64,000 bases of DNA from Candidatus Finniella inopinata (GCA_945888455.1 CAMCZV010000001.1:104582-168581), one strand, 5' to 3'. Counted from the first letter of the stretch, positions 38,683 through 48,424 are shown. The notes: generated from the sequence alone by a model not told the origin. Translations and numbers: made by a program.

Positions 38683-39306
38683 TGGGGACAGCGGTTTTCT
38701 TTGGGAGGAGAAGGCTGCATAGCAGCAGCTCGTAGGGCGGCCTGTACGTCGCCTGTGGTCATTCGAAGGCAACGGGGGTGGGTAAGCGCTACAATAATGC
38801 TCCTGTGGTGATGTCAGCCTGATTTCATCCAGGTCTTGACCCATAACGGATTGGTTTTATTGGACTTTTTGCCCATGGTTCAGAACCAGTCTTATTGGTT
38901 TGGGCCAGAAAATCCTATTGGCTCTATTTTTAAACATTGGTGAAATCAGTTGCTCTATGCTTTTCTGTGATTTATTGTATAATGTTTAGTCCAAAGGGCA
39001 CAAATAACTGTAAAAAGACAAAAAATATTTTATAAACAAAAAACTGGATTTAAATATTAGAGGATTTTCTAATGGTACTCTCATACAATTTCGCAGTAAT
39101 GCACCCCACATTTTCTAAATAAATCATTCATAGGTTGTAAAAGCATGGGATTTTTAAAAGAATGATTGTAAAATTTTGAAATAATACGGCGAACCATAAG
39201 ACATTGATTCGAGAGATAAAATTGCGGCATACGCAGAGGAAAAACCATTTGTAAACAGCACAAATAGGCTATACTTACAATAGAGAGTTACTCCCCATCA
39301 TGTATC
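38683..39306. other. Gene-poor stretch after infB
   Basis: About 620 bases with no credible gene. The first ~150 bases are GC-rich, the rest AT-rich. A TATAAT hexamer occurs at 38978-38983 without a well-placed -35. A 60-codon minus-strand frame (39081-39263) has no recognisable product or ribosome site. rbfA/truB would be expected here in most relatives, so this may be the scar of a loss. Confidence 0.5.
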
Positions 39307-39858
39307 ATGTTTTTCAAATCTGTGGTATCACGCATCCTGTCCCCAAAAATGCAATTAAAGGTATACCAGACTGTGTCACGTTTTTGGTGGGTCGGTGTGT
39401 GTGCAGTGGGATTTTTGGCCTGGGCAAGCGCAGAAATGTTGGAAGTTTTTGGGAATTTTCCCGCCTGTCGATTGTGCCACATTGAACGCTTTATATTCCT
39501 AACGGTGGGTGTGCTGGCTTTTTTGTATCTGGTGGCCAAGAAATGGGTGCATTTTGTCAAACCTGTCACCACGTGCATTTTGTCTTGGGCCGTTATTGCA
39601 GCCAGCGCACTGGGCTTTTTAATCTCACTGTACCACAGCGCCATTCAGTTTCATCTGGTTGCATTGCCATCGTTTTGTACGCTGCCCAAAACAGGGACCT
39701 TTGAACAGTTTATGGCCTTGCCCAGCGCCACGTGCGACCAATGGACCTTATCCTTTTTGTTTTTACCCATGCCTGTGTATTTGGTTTTCCTGTTTTTGTT
39801 CATTGCTGGGTTGACGTGGCATTTTTCCCGAACAAAAACATCCTCATTCCCCCATTGA
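39307..39858 (+). CDS. dsbB: DsbB-family disulfide bond formation protein
   Basis: Inner-membrane quinone reductase that reoxidises the periplasmic thiol oxidase DsbA. Four membrane helices are seen in 183 residues. The first cysteine pair is Cys54 and Cys57 in FPACRLCHIERF (the CxLC-xxxR signature); the second periplasmic pair is Cys124 and Cys143 (PSFCTLP; PSATCDQW). dsbA is not in the window. A related DsbI-type protein is possible. It precedes tRNA-Gly by about 60 bases. Confidence 0.85.
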   Translation: MFFKSVVSRILSPKMQLKVYQTVSRFWWVGVCAVGFLAWASAEMLEVFGNFPACRLCHIERFIFLTVGVLAFLYLVAKKWVHFVKPVTTCILSWAVIAASALGFLISLYHSAIQFHLVALPSFCTLPKTGTFEQFMALPSATCDQWTLSFLFLPMPVYLVFLFLFIAGLTWHFSRTKTSSFPH

Positions 39859-39920
39859 ATTGGGTACACGTTACTGATAAAATATTAGGGTGAACTTTGG
39901 AATTAAAATCAGTCCACAAT

Positions 39921-39991
39921 GCGGGTATAGCTCAGTGGCAGAGCAGGAGCTTCCCAAGCTTCAGACGAGGGTTCGATTCCCTCTACCCGCT
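39921..39991 (+). tRNA. tRNA-Gly (anticodon CCC)
   Basis: A full cloverleaf folds: acceptor GCGGGTA/TACCCGC, D-arm GCTC…GAGC, anticodon stem GGAGC/GCTTC with loop TTCCCAA (anticodon CCC), T-arm GAGGG-TTCGATT-CCCTC, discriminator T. CCA is not encoded. A T-run follows directly. Confidence 0.95.
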
Positions 39992-40729
39992 CTTTTTCTA
40001 GCCATCGTAAGTCTAACCATAGATATTCATTTTATTTTTTGATTATGATTTCCAGACTATGGTACGGTACCCGTCTTATTGGTTCATAGGAAAAACTTGG
40101 ATTAACAATGTCCGTTTACGATTTGCGCTGTTACCCCCTGTATGTGCTTGTTCGCAGCCTATTACCCATTGTGCCCAGTCCAACGATCCAGGCTTTGAAC
40201 AACAGTAGAAAATATAATGGAGCACCAGCAGGTGACCCTGCAGCGCTGTGATATGTCCTGAACCAGCAGTGACAACGCCAAAATGTTTGCAAAATGTTTG
40301 ATATAGCACGAGTCAGATATACCTTCAAGCCAAGGAAAAAGTGACCTCGCAATACGCATTCCGTATTACAACACGCCCATCAAAGCGCACTGTTGTTTTT
40401 CAAAGGCCAAGCGTTTACCGAATGGGATCGCAGAGGTTCGGGTACTGTGTATAGTTTATTCATAATGCAAAAAAGTTTGTACCGATTTATGCCATCGATT
40501 AAACCACATTGTCACCAATACCGATCGACACCATTCATCAGGCTGATCGTGTAAAAATAAAAGAACAAGTAAGGGATTCGGAAAAGATTATGCTGGACCT
40601 GTTTGATCGCATCATTCCATTGCGAAAGAAACCACTTGATGCGCTCAAGAAAATACACAGGACTAAAAATCTTTTTTTAAAATATATGTGATGCACTGCC
40701 CCCTAACCACTAGATTCGTCAGGGCGATC
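39992..40729. other. Gene-poor stretch after tRNA-Gly
   Basis: About 740 bases. Overlapping minus-strand frames of 65-78 codons (40076-40359) and a plus-strand frame of 60 codons (40509-40691, TTG start, lysine-rich, helical) are the only open frames; none has a ribosome site or recognisable family. The position next to a tRNA gene would suit a decayed insertion, but I see no att-site repeat or transposase motif. Confidence 0.45.
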
Positions 40730-41737
40730 ATGATCAATGCCAAGCCATTCACCCGATACAGATCTATTTTATGCATGACAATTTTTATGATGGGGATCTC
40801 TCTTATCCAGGCTGATCCACCTTTGGTTCTCTTTCCAGCGCAAAATGATACGGATGATTCTTTGATACAAAAACCGCCCGTTGTGGCAAAAAATCCAATA
40901 TTAATCCCTTTTGAGGTGGCCGGGAACAAAAATGGCTATAAGGATGAATCTGGAAAAATTGTTTTACCCGCCATATACATGTGGGCATTTCCATTTAACG
41001 ATTATGGCATTGCTGAGGTTAAATTGGACGAAAGAGAATATAAGACAAACAAAACAGAGCACGAGAAACGTGTAGAGGGTCAAATTTATACCATTCCGAA
41101 TATGTCATCAGGATGTTTTTACATCAATAAAAAGGGTAAAAAAATCGCCGATGCCTATGAAACGGATAATGGTCCAGATTATCCCACGACAGAGGGCTAT
41201 GTGCGCATTACAAAAAATGGAAAAGTGGGTTTAATGCATCTTTCGGGAAAAATCATTATACCCCCAAAGTATACCCTTCTTTGGATGCGATCTGGACAAA
41301 CCCCTTGGATTGCTGGGCATGGACAACAGGCGGTTTTGATCCACGGGATGGCGTATGAATTTGGCGGAACCTATGGCCTGCTTGATTCTAAAGGAAGGGA
41401 AATTTCCCCCATTGATTTTTCCAAAATAGCGTTATTTTATATGGGTCCTAATCATGAGATTGTGGATGTGAAGAACCATCAGATTTTAAATGTGGAAAAA
41501 CAGACGTCCTCTAAATATGCTCCATCTGATGAAAAAAAGTTCATTGACAGAGACAATCCAAGACGTTTGTTGGTGTTATACCGTGATAAAAGTGCCTATG
41601 TGCTGTACCGTAACGCTAAAAAAGAGTTGGCCATACGCAAAGAGCCCCTGTATGACGAGGGCTCTGGTCTGAAACCTGAATTGGTCAAGGATTCCCTGCT
41701 TGCAAGGGATGTTTTTACACACGATGGGACTGCTTGA
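40730..41737 (+). CDS. Secreted WG-repeat-like protein
   Basis: Function unknown. ATG 40730 is preceded by AGGG about 8 bases upstream and gives a signal peptide (SILCMTIFMMGISLIQA). The mature protein has several segments of the WG-repeat type: NKNGYKDESGKIVLPAIY, KNGKVGLMHLSGKIIIPPKY and GTYGLLDSKGREISPIDF, spaced 80-100 residues apart. WG repeats are found in secreted and surface proteins and bind diverse partners. Length is 335 residues. It stands alone, with a gene-poor stretch upstream, and is convergent with the SuhB-like gene. Confidence 0.72.
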   Translation: MINAKPFTRYRSILCMTIFMMGISLIQADPPLVLFPAQNDTDDSLIQKPPVVAKNPILIPFEVAGNKNGYKDESGKIVLPAIYMWAFPFNDYGIAEVKLDEREYKTNKTEHEKRVEGQIYTIPNMSSGCFYINKKGKKIADAYETDNGPDYPTTEGYVRITKNGKVGLMHLSGKIIIPPKYTLLWMRSGQTPWIAGHGQQAVLIHGMAYEFGGTYGLLDSKGREISPIDFSKIALFYMGPNHEIVDVKNHQILNVEKQTSSKYAPSDEKKFIDRDNPRRLLVLYRDKSAYVLYRNAKKELAIRKEPLYDEGSGLKPELVKDSLLARDVFTHDGTA

Positions 41738-41836
41738 TATGAATCGCCATAAAGCGGCACACACCACGATCCTGCATGATCAGAGTGTTTCTGCCACCAG
41801 GGATGCATGGGCAAAACCCCGTCACCATGGGCAACA

Positions 41837-42673
41837 TCATGACCCATGGGATGATTGTTCGGAGGGCGTGGCTTCTTGTTTTTTGGCTGCAGGGCTGGGA
41901 AACAACAGTTTCAACAATCCATGAATGGTGGGGTTTCCGACAATAAGATCATTCCCCCCTTCAAGAGAAGGAAAACGCCCATCGGGTGTACTGACCATGC
42001 CACCCGCCTCTTTGGCCAATAAAATGCCTGCAGCAATGTCATGGGGAACCGTATCATAGTCAAAAAACCCTTCATAACGACCACTGGCCACATAGGCCAA
42101 GTCCAAGGATGCCACGCCCCAGGACTGTACGCCCGCACCGTGGGTGGCCAAGGATTGCATCAATGGTGCCGCCAGCGCCGCTTTTTCCCCTCTGGGCACG
42201 CGGGTAGAAATTAACGCTTGATCACTTTTTGTCCGACCCGATACGCGCAACCGTGTTTGGTTCAAAAATGCACCACCCCCGCGGCAAGCCCAAAATGTTT
42301 CGTAACGCAAAGGATCATACACCACAGCGGCCACCAACTGGTTGGCCTCTTTTAAGGCCAAAGACATGGCAAAATGTGGCAATCCATGAGAAAAATTACG
42401 TTGACCATCCAGCGCATTAACAATCCAAACTGGTGCGTTTTGCCCCCCATATTCCATCAATCCAGACAGAGGCATCCACAAATTGGCCGTAGGATACAAT
42501 CGATGCAAAGCATCATGAATCAACGCCTCGGTGCGTTTGACGGCCACATCGACAAAGGGGCTGGTGCCTTCTCTTGACGCTTGTAAATTACCAATTTCTC
42601 CAAAATCTCGAATCAACCCTTTGGCAACTTTTTCCAAAAAAGAGGATACCGCATTAATGACTGCTGGACGCAT
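41837..42673 (-). CDS. SuhB/inositol monophosphatase-like protein, active site degenerate
   Basis: The fold is clear from WIVNALDGQRNFSHG (normally WIIDPLDGTTNF), HDIAAGILLAKEAGGMVS and GNPTIHGLL. Several metal-binding residues are missing. The GEE motif is replaced by MPLS (residues 67-70), the first Asp of DPLDG is Asn86, and the usual Thr after DG is Gln. Only Asp89 and the C-terminal HD aspartate remain. Catalysis by the normal two- or three-metal mechanism is therefore unlikely. In E. coli, SuhB works with NusA in rRNA antitermination independently of its phosphatase activity, which offers one possible role. Length, 278 residues, is normal and the frame is intact. Confidence 0.8.
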   Translation of the reverse strand: MRPAVINAVSSFLEKVAKGLIRDFGEIGNLQASREGTSPFVDVAVKRTEALIHDALHRLYPTANLWMPLSGLMEYGGQNAPVWIVNALDGQRNFSHGLPHFAMSLALKEANQLVAAVVYDPLRYETFWACRGGGAFLNQTRLRVSGRTKSDQALISTRVPRGEKAALAAPLMQSLATHGAGVQSWGVASLDLAYVASGRYEGFFDYDTVPHDIAAGILLAKEAGGMVSTPDGRFPSLEGGNDLIVGNPTIHGLLKLLFPSPAAKKQEATPSEQSSHGS

Positions 42674-42951
42674 AAAACATACTGATCAAAGAACTCTTTA
42701 CCAGGATACGCCATTGTGCGGTTTTTTCCAAACCCAAATTAAGTGTTTTGATCCTCATCCAAAATGACTTTTCACCCCATTTTAACGTAATGGATAGGTT
42801 TTTCTGGAAAACATTGTGCAAAAAAATCAAAAAAATCCTAGGAAAAAATTAATGACTTTTCTGGGCTATAGGTATAAAAACCGACCCGGCCCCCTTTGCT
42901 TTCCGCCCCAGGTCAGTTAGTCTATTAATCAAATATTCACGCATTTTTTTG

Positions 42952-45318
42952 ATGTCTCTGTTTTCCAAAAATAGATTAGCTGTTTTTTCCTCGTTATGCA
43001 TCATCACCAGTGCAAATGTCGCAAGTATGCCATCCCTGGATGATCCTTATTCCGTTACGGGGGGTGATTCCATCAATCAGGCTGAAAACATAGAGGTACG
43101 TGGGAATTTTCGCATCCAAAAACAAGCGATTTTGGACCGTGTTCCATTTAAATTGGATGGGCATTATACGCAAAAAGATATGGACAATATCACAAGAGAG
43201 CTGGTGAAGACTGGATTTTTTCAATATGTTTCCGTCACCACGTCTGGATCGAATGTGGTGATTACCGTATCGGAAAATCCATCCATCAGCAGCATTGTGT
43301 TCGAGGGTAATGCTGCGATATCCGATCAAGAATTCAATAAAATGATGTCCATACGACCAAGACAAGTGCTGTCCATGGCCGAAGTCAGAACTACAGAGAA
43401 CATGATTCGCGAAATCTATAAAATGAAAGGCCTGTATGCCGCATCTGTGGTCACCCAAGTGATCAAAGAGAGCAGCAACCGCGTTGTTTTGATTTTCAAA
43501 ATCAAAGAAGGTCGAAAAGCCGCCATTACCAAAGTCCTATTCAAGGGAAATGCCAAAATATCTGGATCATCGCTGTATTCCATCATCAGCAGCAAGGAAA
43601 AACGGTGGTATTACGTTTTTGGGGATACGGATGCGATTTACAGCACGGAAAAGATACAGAAAGATCAAGGAGCATTGCGGGATTATTATCGCAGACAAGG
43701 ATATATGGATGCAGTGGTGTCCGATGCTTATGCAGAACTGGCCCCCAATCAAACGGACTTTATTGTTACGTTTTGTATTCAAGAAGGAAAGCGGTACACC
43801 TTTGGTACCACCACCATAAGCTCTGAAAAGCCAGGCGAGGTGCCATCCTGTTGCGTGAATCAAGACTTTTCATGGAAAACGGGTCAATGGTTCGATCAAA
43901 TAATCGTAGAGGGCAAAGCCAAACAAATGACTGTGCTGTTGAACAAAAAAGGGTTTCCATTTTTTGAAGTCGTTCCCGAAACAAAAGTACGCGGCACATG
44001 CATCGATGTTCAATTTGTTGTGCGCGCCATCGCACCAGCCTATGTGGGAGAAATCACCATTCAGGGAAACATGAAAACAGATGATGCGGTTATTCGCCGA
44101 GAAGTAACCATCAAAGATGGTGACCCCATTACACCTCTGGCTTTGAAGTCTTCTGAAAGTCGGGTCATGCGTTTGGGATTTTTTGACACACTGGAAATCA
44201 CGTCTTCACCCAACAATCGAAATGATCGAAAAGACTTAACCGTTAATGTCAAAGAGGTGAAATCTACGGGAGAAATGGGGATATCTGCTGGGTATGATAC
44301 ACAAAACGGACCTGTAGCCAGAGTCAATTTGGGCGAAAGAAACTTTATGGGGCGTGGTCAAGCCTTGGGACTGTCGGGTATGATATCCCAACGACAAAAA
44401 AGCGCTGTTTTGTCCTTGCAAAATCCCTATTTTATGGGCCGGCAACTGACCGTTGGTGGAGACATTAACATCAACAGCATCAAAGGCTATACCAAAAAAG
44501 ATTTTCAAAAAGATGGCAGTTACGAACAAAGCAGTTATGGTGGAAGCGTAAACGCGAATTATAACCTAAGCAGTGGGTTAATCCAAAAGTGGACGTATAG
44601 TCCCAATGTTCAAACCATACGGTTTCTCAGCAGCCAACGCTCTTATTATTTGTATAACAACATCAAAGATCACAACACACGACTGGTTTCCACGGCTGGG
44701 CATCAGTTGAGTTATAACAAGAATTTTTATGATGCATCGGCTCTAAAAGCAGGCTATTTGGTGTCCACGACCAACCGGTTTACAGGATTGGGTGGCAGCG
44801 TTCATCTTTTGACCAACAGCATAGACAATGCATTTTTTTACAACATCGACCAAGACGGGGATTACCGCATTCGTTTAGGGGCAAGATATCAAATCATGAC
44901 CAAACTGGGGTATGTTCGATTTTCAGACCAGTTTAATTTGGGTGGATTTGCCTTTCCTGGTTTCTCTGAATCGGGTATCGGCCCCAGATGTAAACGCAGT
45001 GGGGATGCTTTGGGTGGACGTCAAATGTATGTTTTGTCTGCAAAACTCGATTTCCCCATCTTAAAAACATCCAATGATTTTACCATTAAGGGCTGTTTTC
45101 ACGCCCATTATGGTTCTTTGTGGAACACCATTTTTGAACAAGAAGAAGGGTACCCCATCAATGGATTAAAGTTATCAAATCGTGCATCTGTGGGGTTTGG
45201 TCTCTTTACATCTATTCCTGTGGTGGGTAAAATTGGTATCATCTTTTCAAGGGCAGTGATTAAGGAATCTTTTGACCAGCTTAGCGGATTTGAAATTGCC
45301 ATTGGGCGAGATTTTTAA
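42952..45318 (+). CDS. bamA: Outer-membrane protein assembly factor BamA
   Basis: Central barrel of the Bam complex that folds outer-membrane proteins. ATG 42952 is used; a TTG lies just before it. The signal peptide (LAVFSSLCIITSANVA) is followed by five POTRA domains (to about residue 415) with typical endings such as GFFQYVSVTTSGSNVVITV and GLYAASVVTQV. The 16-strand barrel region has GERNFMGRGQALGLSG and closes with IAIGRDF, the C-terminal aromatic needed for insertion. Length is 788 residues. skp follows at once and lpxD next, a conserved order; rseP upstream is absent. Confidence 0.96.
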   Translation: MSLFSKNRLAVFSSLCIITSANVASMPSLDDPYSVTGGDSINQAENIEVRGNFRIQKQAILDRVPFKLDGHYTQKDMDNITRELVKTGFFQYVSVTTSGSNVVITVSENPSISSIVFEGNAAISDQEFNKMMSIRPRQVLSMAEVRTTENMIREIYKMKGLYAASVVTQVIKESSNRVVLIFKIKEGRKAAITKVLFKGNAKISGSSLYSIISSKEKRWYYVFGDTDAIYSTEKIQKDQGALRDYYRRQGYMDAVVSDAYAELAPNQTDFIVTFCIQEGKRYTFGTTTISSEKPGEVPSCCVNQDFSWKTGQWFDQIIVEGKAKQMTVLLNKKGFPFFEVVPETKVRGTCIDVQFVVRAIAPAYVGEITIQGNMKTDDAVIRREVTIKDGDPITPLALKSSESRVMRLGFFDTLEITSSPNNRNDRKDLTVNVKEVKSTGEMGISAGYDTQNGPVARVNLGERNFMGRGQALGLSGMISQRQKSAVLSLQNPYFMGRQLTVGGDININSIKGYTKKDFQKDGSYEQSSYGGSVNANYNLSSGLIQKWTYSPNVQTIRFLSSQRSYYLYNNIKDHNTRLVSTAGHQLSYNKNFYDASALKAGYLVSTTNRFTGLGGSVHLLTNSIDNAFFYNIDQDGDYRIRLGARYQIMTKLGYVRFSDQFNLGGFAFPGFSESGIGPRCKRSGDALGGRQMYVLSAKLDFPILKTSNDFTIKGCFHAHYGSLWNTIFEQEEGYPINGLKLSNRASVGFGLFTSIPVVGKIGIIFSRAVIKESFDQLSGFEIAIGRDF

Positions 45319-45359
45319 TGCACCAAACCCCTCGACTTTACATAAAGGACCACTTTACG

Positions 45360-46073
45360 ATGAATTTACGACCTGGATTTAAATCCCTTTACGCAACATT
45401 TTTAACTCTGCTTTTAGTTACTTGCTTCAACGCTGCGGATTCCGCAACAAAAATGGACGCAGCTGCACCTAATCCAGCAATACACGTTGGTTTTCAGTTT
45501 GGTGTCGCCAGAATGCAAGACCTCAGTCAATCCAGCATTTATTTTCAAGATCTTCAAGTTTGGTTCATGAAAAAAAGCAAGCGCCTAGAAAAACGCTATC
45601 TTGAGTTTCGCAAATCTCTGGATGCCAAGGTTAAAAAAATTCAAGCATTGGTAAAATCGGGCGTTAATGCAGAGAAAATCAAAGAAAAACAGTTGGATCT
45701 TCAAAAAGAAGCCGCAGCTGAGGAAAAGAAGTTCCAACAAGAGCAACGCGATATTCAAAACTTTCAACAGGGTCACACCATGGAAATTTTGCGTCAATTA
45801 CGCTTGATTTTTAAAACCGTCGGTAAAAAACGAAACCTCAGCGTGGTTTTTGATGTGGATGGTGTATTATATGTGGATCCAGACCAAGCCGTTGATGTCA
45901 CTGCAGAAGTTTTGGCTCAGTTGAATGCGTCTTATGATAAAAAAGTTTTTGAAAAAGAAGCGGCAGCAGAAGCCAATGTAAAAACAACCAAGCCCATCAA
46001 GCCGCTTGCTAGAGAGGGTAAAAAAACTGCTGAAGAGAAGAAAGCAATCGGAACAGCTGCGGCCGCGGCATAA
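45360..46073 (+). CDS. skp: Periplasmic chaperone OmpH/Skp-like
   Basis: Holds unfolded outer-membrane proteins for BamA. The ATG at 45360 has AAAGGA about 12 bases upstream and starts a signal peptide (SLYATFLTLLLVTCFNAAD). A longer frame starts at an ATG overlapping the bamA stop (TAATG) and could give coupled translation. The centre (about residues 75-150) is a lysine/glutamate-rich coiled coil, and the segment NLSVVFDVDGVLYVDP matches the OmpH C-terminal strand region. The last 40 residues are an extra Ala/Lys-rich tail. Length is 237 residues, somewhat longer than E. coli Skp. Confidence 0.88.
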   Translation: MNLRPGFKSLYATFLTLLLVTCFNAADSATKMDAAAPNPAIHVGFQFGVARMQDLSQSSIYFQDLQVWFMKKSKRLEKRYLEFRKSLDAKVKKIQALVKSGVNAEKIKEKQLDLQKEAAAEEKKFQQEQRDIQNFQQGHTMEILRQLRLIFKTVGKKRNLSVVFDVDGVLYVDPDQAVDVTAEVLAQLNASYDKKVFEKEAAAEANVKTTKPIKPLAREGKKTAEEKKAIGTAAAAA

Positions 46074-46179
46074 CCTTATCCTGTTAAAGCCCCCTCTAAA
46101 TCATATTTTTGGTTTCAATCCAAAACCATGGTGGGGGGGTCAGCAGATCCTCTTTTTTTGATTGCCCTTGGATGTGCCC

Positions 46180-47526
46180 ATGACTCCCCCTTTTTTATCA
46201 GAAGAACCCACCGTTTCTCCTTGTGGCCCACAGCCGCTTTCTTTAAGCAATTTGGCTTTGTGGGGAAATGCTGAACGGATGGATCGGGGAAACGCTGAAT
46301 GTGTTGAACCGGCCAATCTTGTTCATCCAAATGGTGAAAAAGATGGTGAAAATTCTGAAAAATCGACCATACAAAGGGATACACATCTGGCCCCTTGTGA
46401 TGAATCTGTTTCGAAAAAGACCCCTTGTGGTGCAGATTATGACGCAAAAAATGGCGATTTAAAGACCGAATCGGGCACAAGACCGGTCACACAGGGTAAA
46501 AATACCCACGCCCCCCACGATCAGCCCAACACAAAGCCGGATACACAAAATAAAGACATGTCCCATGCTGAACCGGGCGCCAATCAGATCACAGATTTAT
46601 CCAGAGATTTCGCAGACGCCCAACCCCATCAGGTGACTTTTCTTGCTGATGAATACAGACGCCCATTGGGCAACAAACCATTGGTTACATCTGCTGGTGC
46701 TTGCTTTGTTAAAGCCCAAGATGCTCACCTTTTACCCCCCCATACCGCCGCACTGATCACGCCTAGACCCTATCGATCTTTTGTACAAGTATTGCGATTT
46801 TTAGATGCCAGACGTACCGAGCCACCCTCTTACAGCATTCACCACAGCGCACACATTCATGCAAGCGCCCAAATCGATCTAACGTGTCAGATCGGACCAG
46901 GCGTTATCATTGAAAAAAACGTGATTGTACACCCACACGCACGCATCGGAGCATGCACCCATATCGGCGAAAATGTCGTTATCGGGCACAGTTGCTCTAT
47001 TGGCACCCATGTCAGCATCGAGCACAGCACCATTGGCGACCACGTTCACATTCAATCTGGGGCACGCATTGGTCACATCGGATTTGGATTTGTGATTGAT
47101 GATCACGGATTTTTAGAAATTCCCCACCAGGGCAAAGTCATTTTGGGAAATCATGTCCACATCGGGGCCAATACAACCATTTCTCGAGGCAGTTTCACCA
47201 ACACGTTAATCGGCAACCACACCCGTATCGACGCCTTGGTGCAAATTGCACATAATGTTCATATTGGTCAGCATGTGGTCATTGCGTCTCAATGTGGCAT
47301 TGCTGGAAGCTGTCATCTGGGGGATCACTGTTTTCTAGGGGGGCAAGTTGGGCTGGCCAATGGGGTTGTTTTGGCTGCTGGTACAAAAATTGCGGCTAAA
47401 AGCGGCGTAATGCATTCTACACATACTGCGGAAACGCTGGCTGGTATTCCTGCTGTTCCTGCTCAACAATGGCGACGATCGGTGGTTTTATTGGCCAAAT
47501 GGTGCAAAAAGATGGATGATTGTTAA
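46180..47526 (+). CDS. lpxD: UDP-3-O-acylglucosamine N-acyltransferase LpxD with a long insert
   Basis: Third step of lipid A synthesis: transfer of a hydroxyacyl chain from ACP to UDP-3-acyl-glucosamine. The N-terminal uridine-binding domain is split. LSLSNLALWGNAE (residues 20-32) aligns with the LpxD start, and the next family block, DAQPHQVTFLADEYRRPLG, comes only at about residue 146. Between them lie ~100 residues of polar, low-complexity sequence absent from normal LpxD. The hexapeptide-repeat domain has IDALVQIAHNVHIG with the catalytic histidine, plus HIGFGFV and AGIPAVPAQQWRR. Length is 449 against a usual ~340. fabZ and lpxA do not follow. Confidence 0.92.
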   Translation: MTPPFLSEEPTVSPCGPQPLSLSNLALWGNAERMDRGNAECVEPANLVHPNGEKDGENSEKSTIQRDTHLAPCDESVSKKTPCGADYDAKNGDLKTESGTRPVTQGKNTHAPHDQPNTKPDTQNKDMSHAEPGANQITDLSRDFADAQPHQVTFLADEYRRPLGNKPLVTSAGACFVKAQDAHLLPPHTAALITPRPYRSFVQVLRFLDARRTEPPSYSIHHSAHIHASAQIDLTCQIGPGVIIEKNVIVHPHARIGACTHIGENVVIGHSCSIGTHVSIEHSTIGDHVHIQSGARIGHIGFGFVIDDHGFLEIPHQGKVILGNHVHIGANTTISRGSFTNTLIGNHTRIDALVQIAHNVHIGQHVVIASQCGIAGSCHLGDHCFLGGQVGLANGVVLAAGTKIAAKSGVMHSTHTAETLAGIPAVPAQQWRRSVVLLAKWCKKMDDC

Positions 47527-47929
47527 ATGATGATATGGTGACGGATGAGGTGTGGTGGTGGGAATGCAAGGTGGAGTTGTTATGATGTAGCTGTTCGTTT
47601 TTGATGACTGAACTGTGGCGGATTATCCTTCTGCCATATCCTTTATACCCATAGGGGAAAACCAACCTGAACAAGCCTCTCTCGCCAGCTGAATATAAAG
47701 GGGCAGACAGGTGCATACCCCCCGTGGTGTCACACCATGAACCTAAAGCCCAGGCGCCCCAAAACCGCAGCACCCCATTATGATTGCGCTGCAACATCCC
47801 CCGCCAAAATGCCGACTCCCTGCTGCGGACAAAGCCTACCAAGACTTGCATGCTCGATCTCAGCGGGGAAAAACACACCTGAAAAAGGGTGCATGCCCTG
47901 CTGAACCAATATCATTCAGGGATGTGCGG
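47527..47929. other. Gene-poor stretch between lpxD and secB
   Basis: About 400 bases between convergent lpxD and secB. A 153-codon minus-strand frame crosses into lpxD and has no ribosome site or family resemblance. I looked for tmRNA and RNase P signatures and saw none. Possibly eroded coding sequence. Confidence 0.45.
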
Positions 47930-48424
47930 TTAACCTTCTGATTTTGAACCCGATTGCGCGACTTTGCCCGATTGTTCCTTCATCTTTTTCTGGAACATAT
48001 CCATAAAATTAATAGGTTGCATATGAAATGGGGGTAACCCGCTGTTTTGCGTCAAAGTTGTCACGATATGGCGCACGCTGGGGAACAAGAAACGTGGACA
48101 TTCCACAAACAGAATAACGGGAAGAATGGATTCTGTGACCTCTGATACGAAAAACAGCCCCTCGTAATCCAAATCAATAGAAAAATTACGACTTTTTCCA
48201 GCCCCAACCTGAATACGAACCTGTAACACAATGCGATACATATCATTTCCCGCTGCGTGCGCATTCACGTTCAACGACAATTGGGTATCTGCTTCACCAT
48301 TAGAATCCCGTAACAACGTCACAAGATCTGGGTTTTTAATGCGTAAACTGGAAATATACTCTGCATCCACACGAATAGAGGGAACAGGCGCACTATTTGC
48401 AGCCGGTTTATCAAAAATAGCCAT
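47930..48424 (-). CDS. secB: Protein-export chaperone SecB
   Basis: Cytoplasmic tetrameric chaperone that keeps preproteins unfolded for SecA. The ATG at 48424 (MAIFDKPAANSAPVPSIRVD) is chosen because family homology begins soon after; the frame is open further upstream without support. Typical blocks are AEYISSLRIKNPD, LDYEGLFFVSEVTE and VECPRFLFPSVRHIVTTLT, and PPFHMQPINFMDMFQKK near the end. Length is 164 residues. It fits with secD and secF in the same window. Confidence 0.94.
   Translation of the reverse strand: MAIFDKPAANSAPVPSIRVDAEYISSLRIKNPDLVTLLRDSNGEADTQLSLNVNAHAAGNDMYRIVLQVRIQVGAGKSRNFSIDLDYEGLFFVSEVTESILPVILFVECPRFLFPSVRHIVTTLTQNSGLPPFHMQPINFMDMFQKKMKEQSGKVAQSGSKSEG

Noticed and set aside
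38683-38850. Structured RNA (4.5S, RNase P or tmRNA) in the GC-rich part after infB
   Set aside because: I looked for the conserved SRP tetraloop region, the RNase P core and tmRNA tag features and found none; a covariance-model scan would settle it.
39992-40729. Integrated element at the tRNA-Gly 3' end
   Set aside because: No duplicate of the tRNA 3' end, integrase or transposase motif was found in the following 2 kb.
47417-47878. 153-codon minus-strand open frame between lpxD and secB
   Set aside because: It runs into the lpxD 3' end in antisense, lacks a ribosome site and shows no recognisable family; composition fits chance or eroded sequence.
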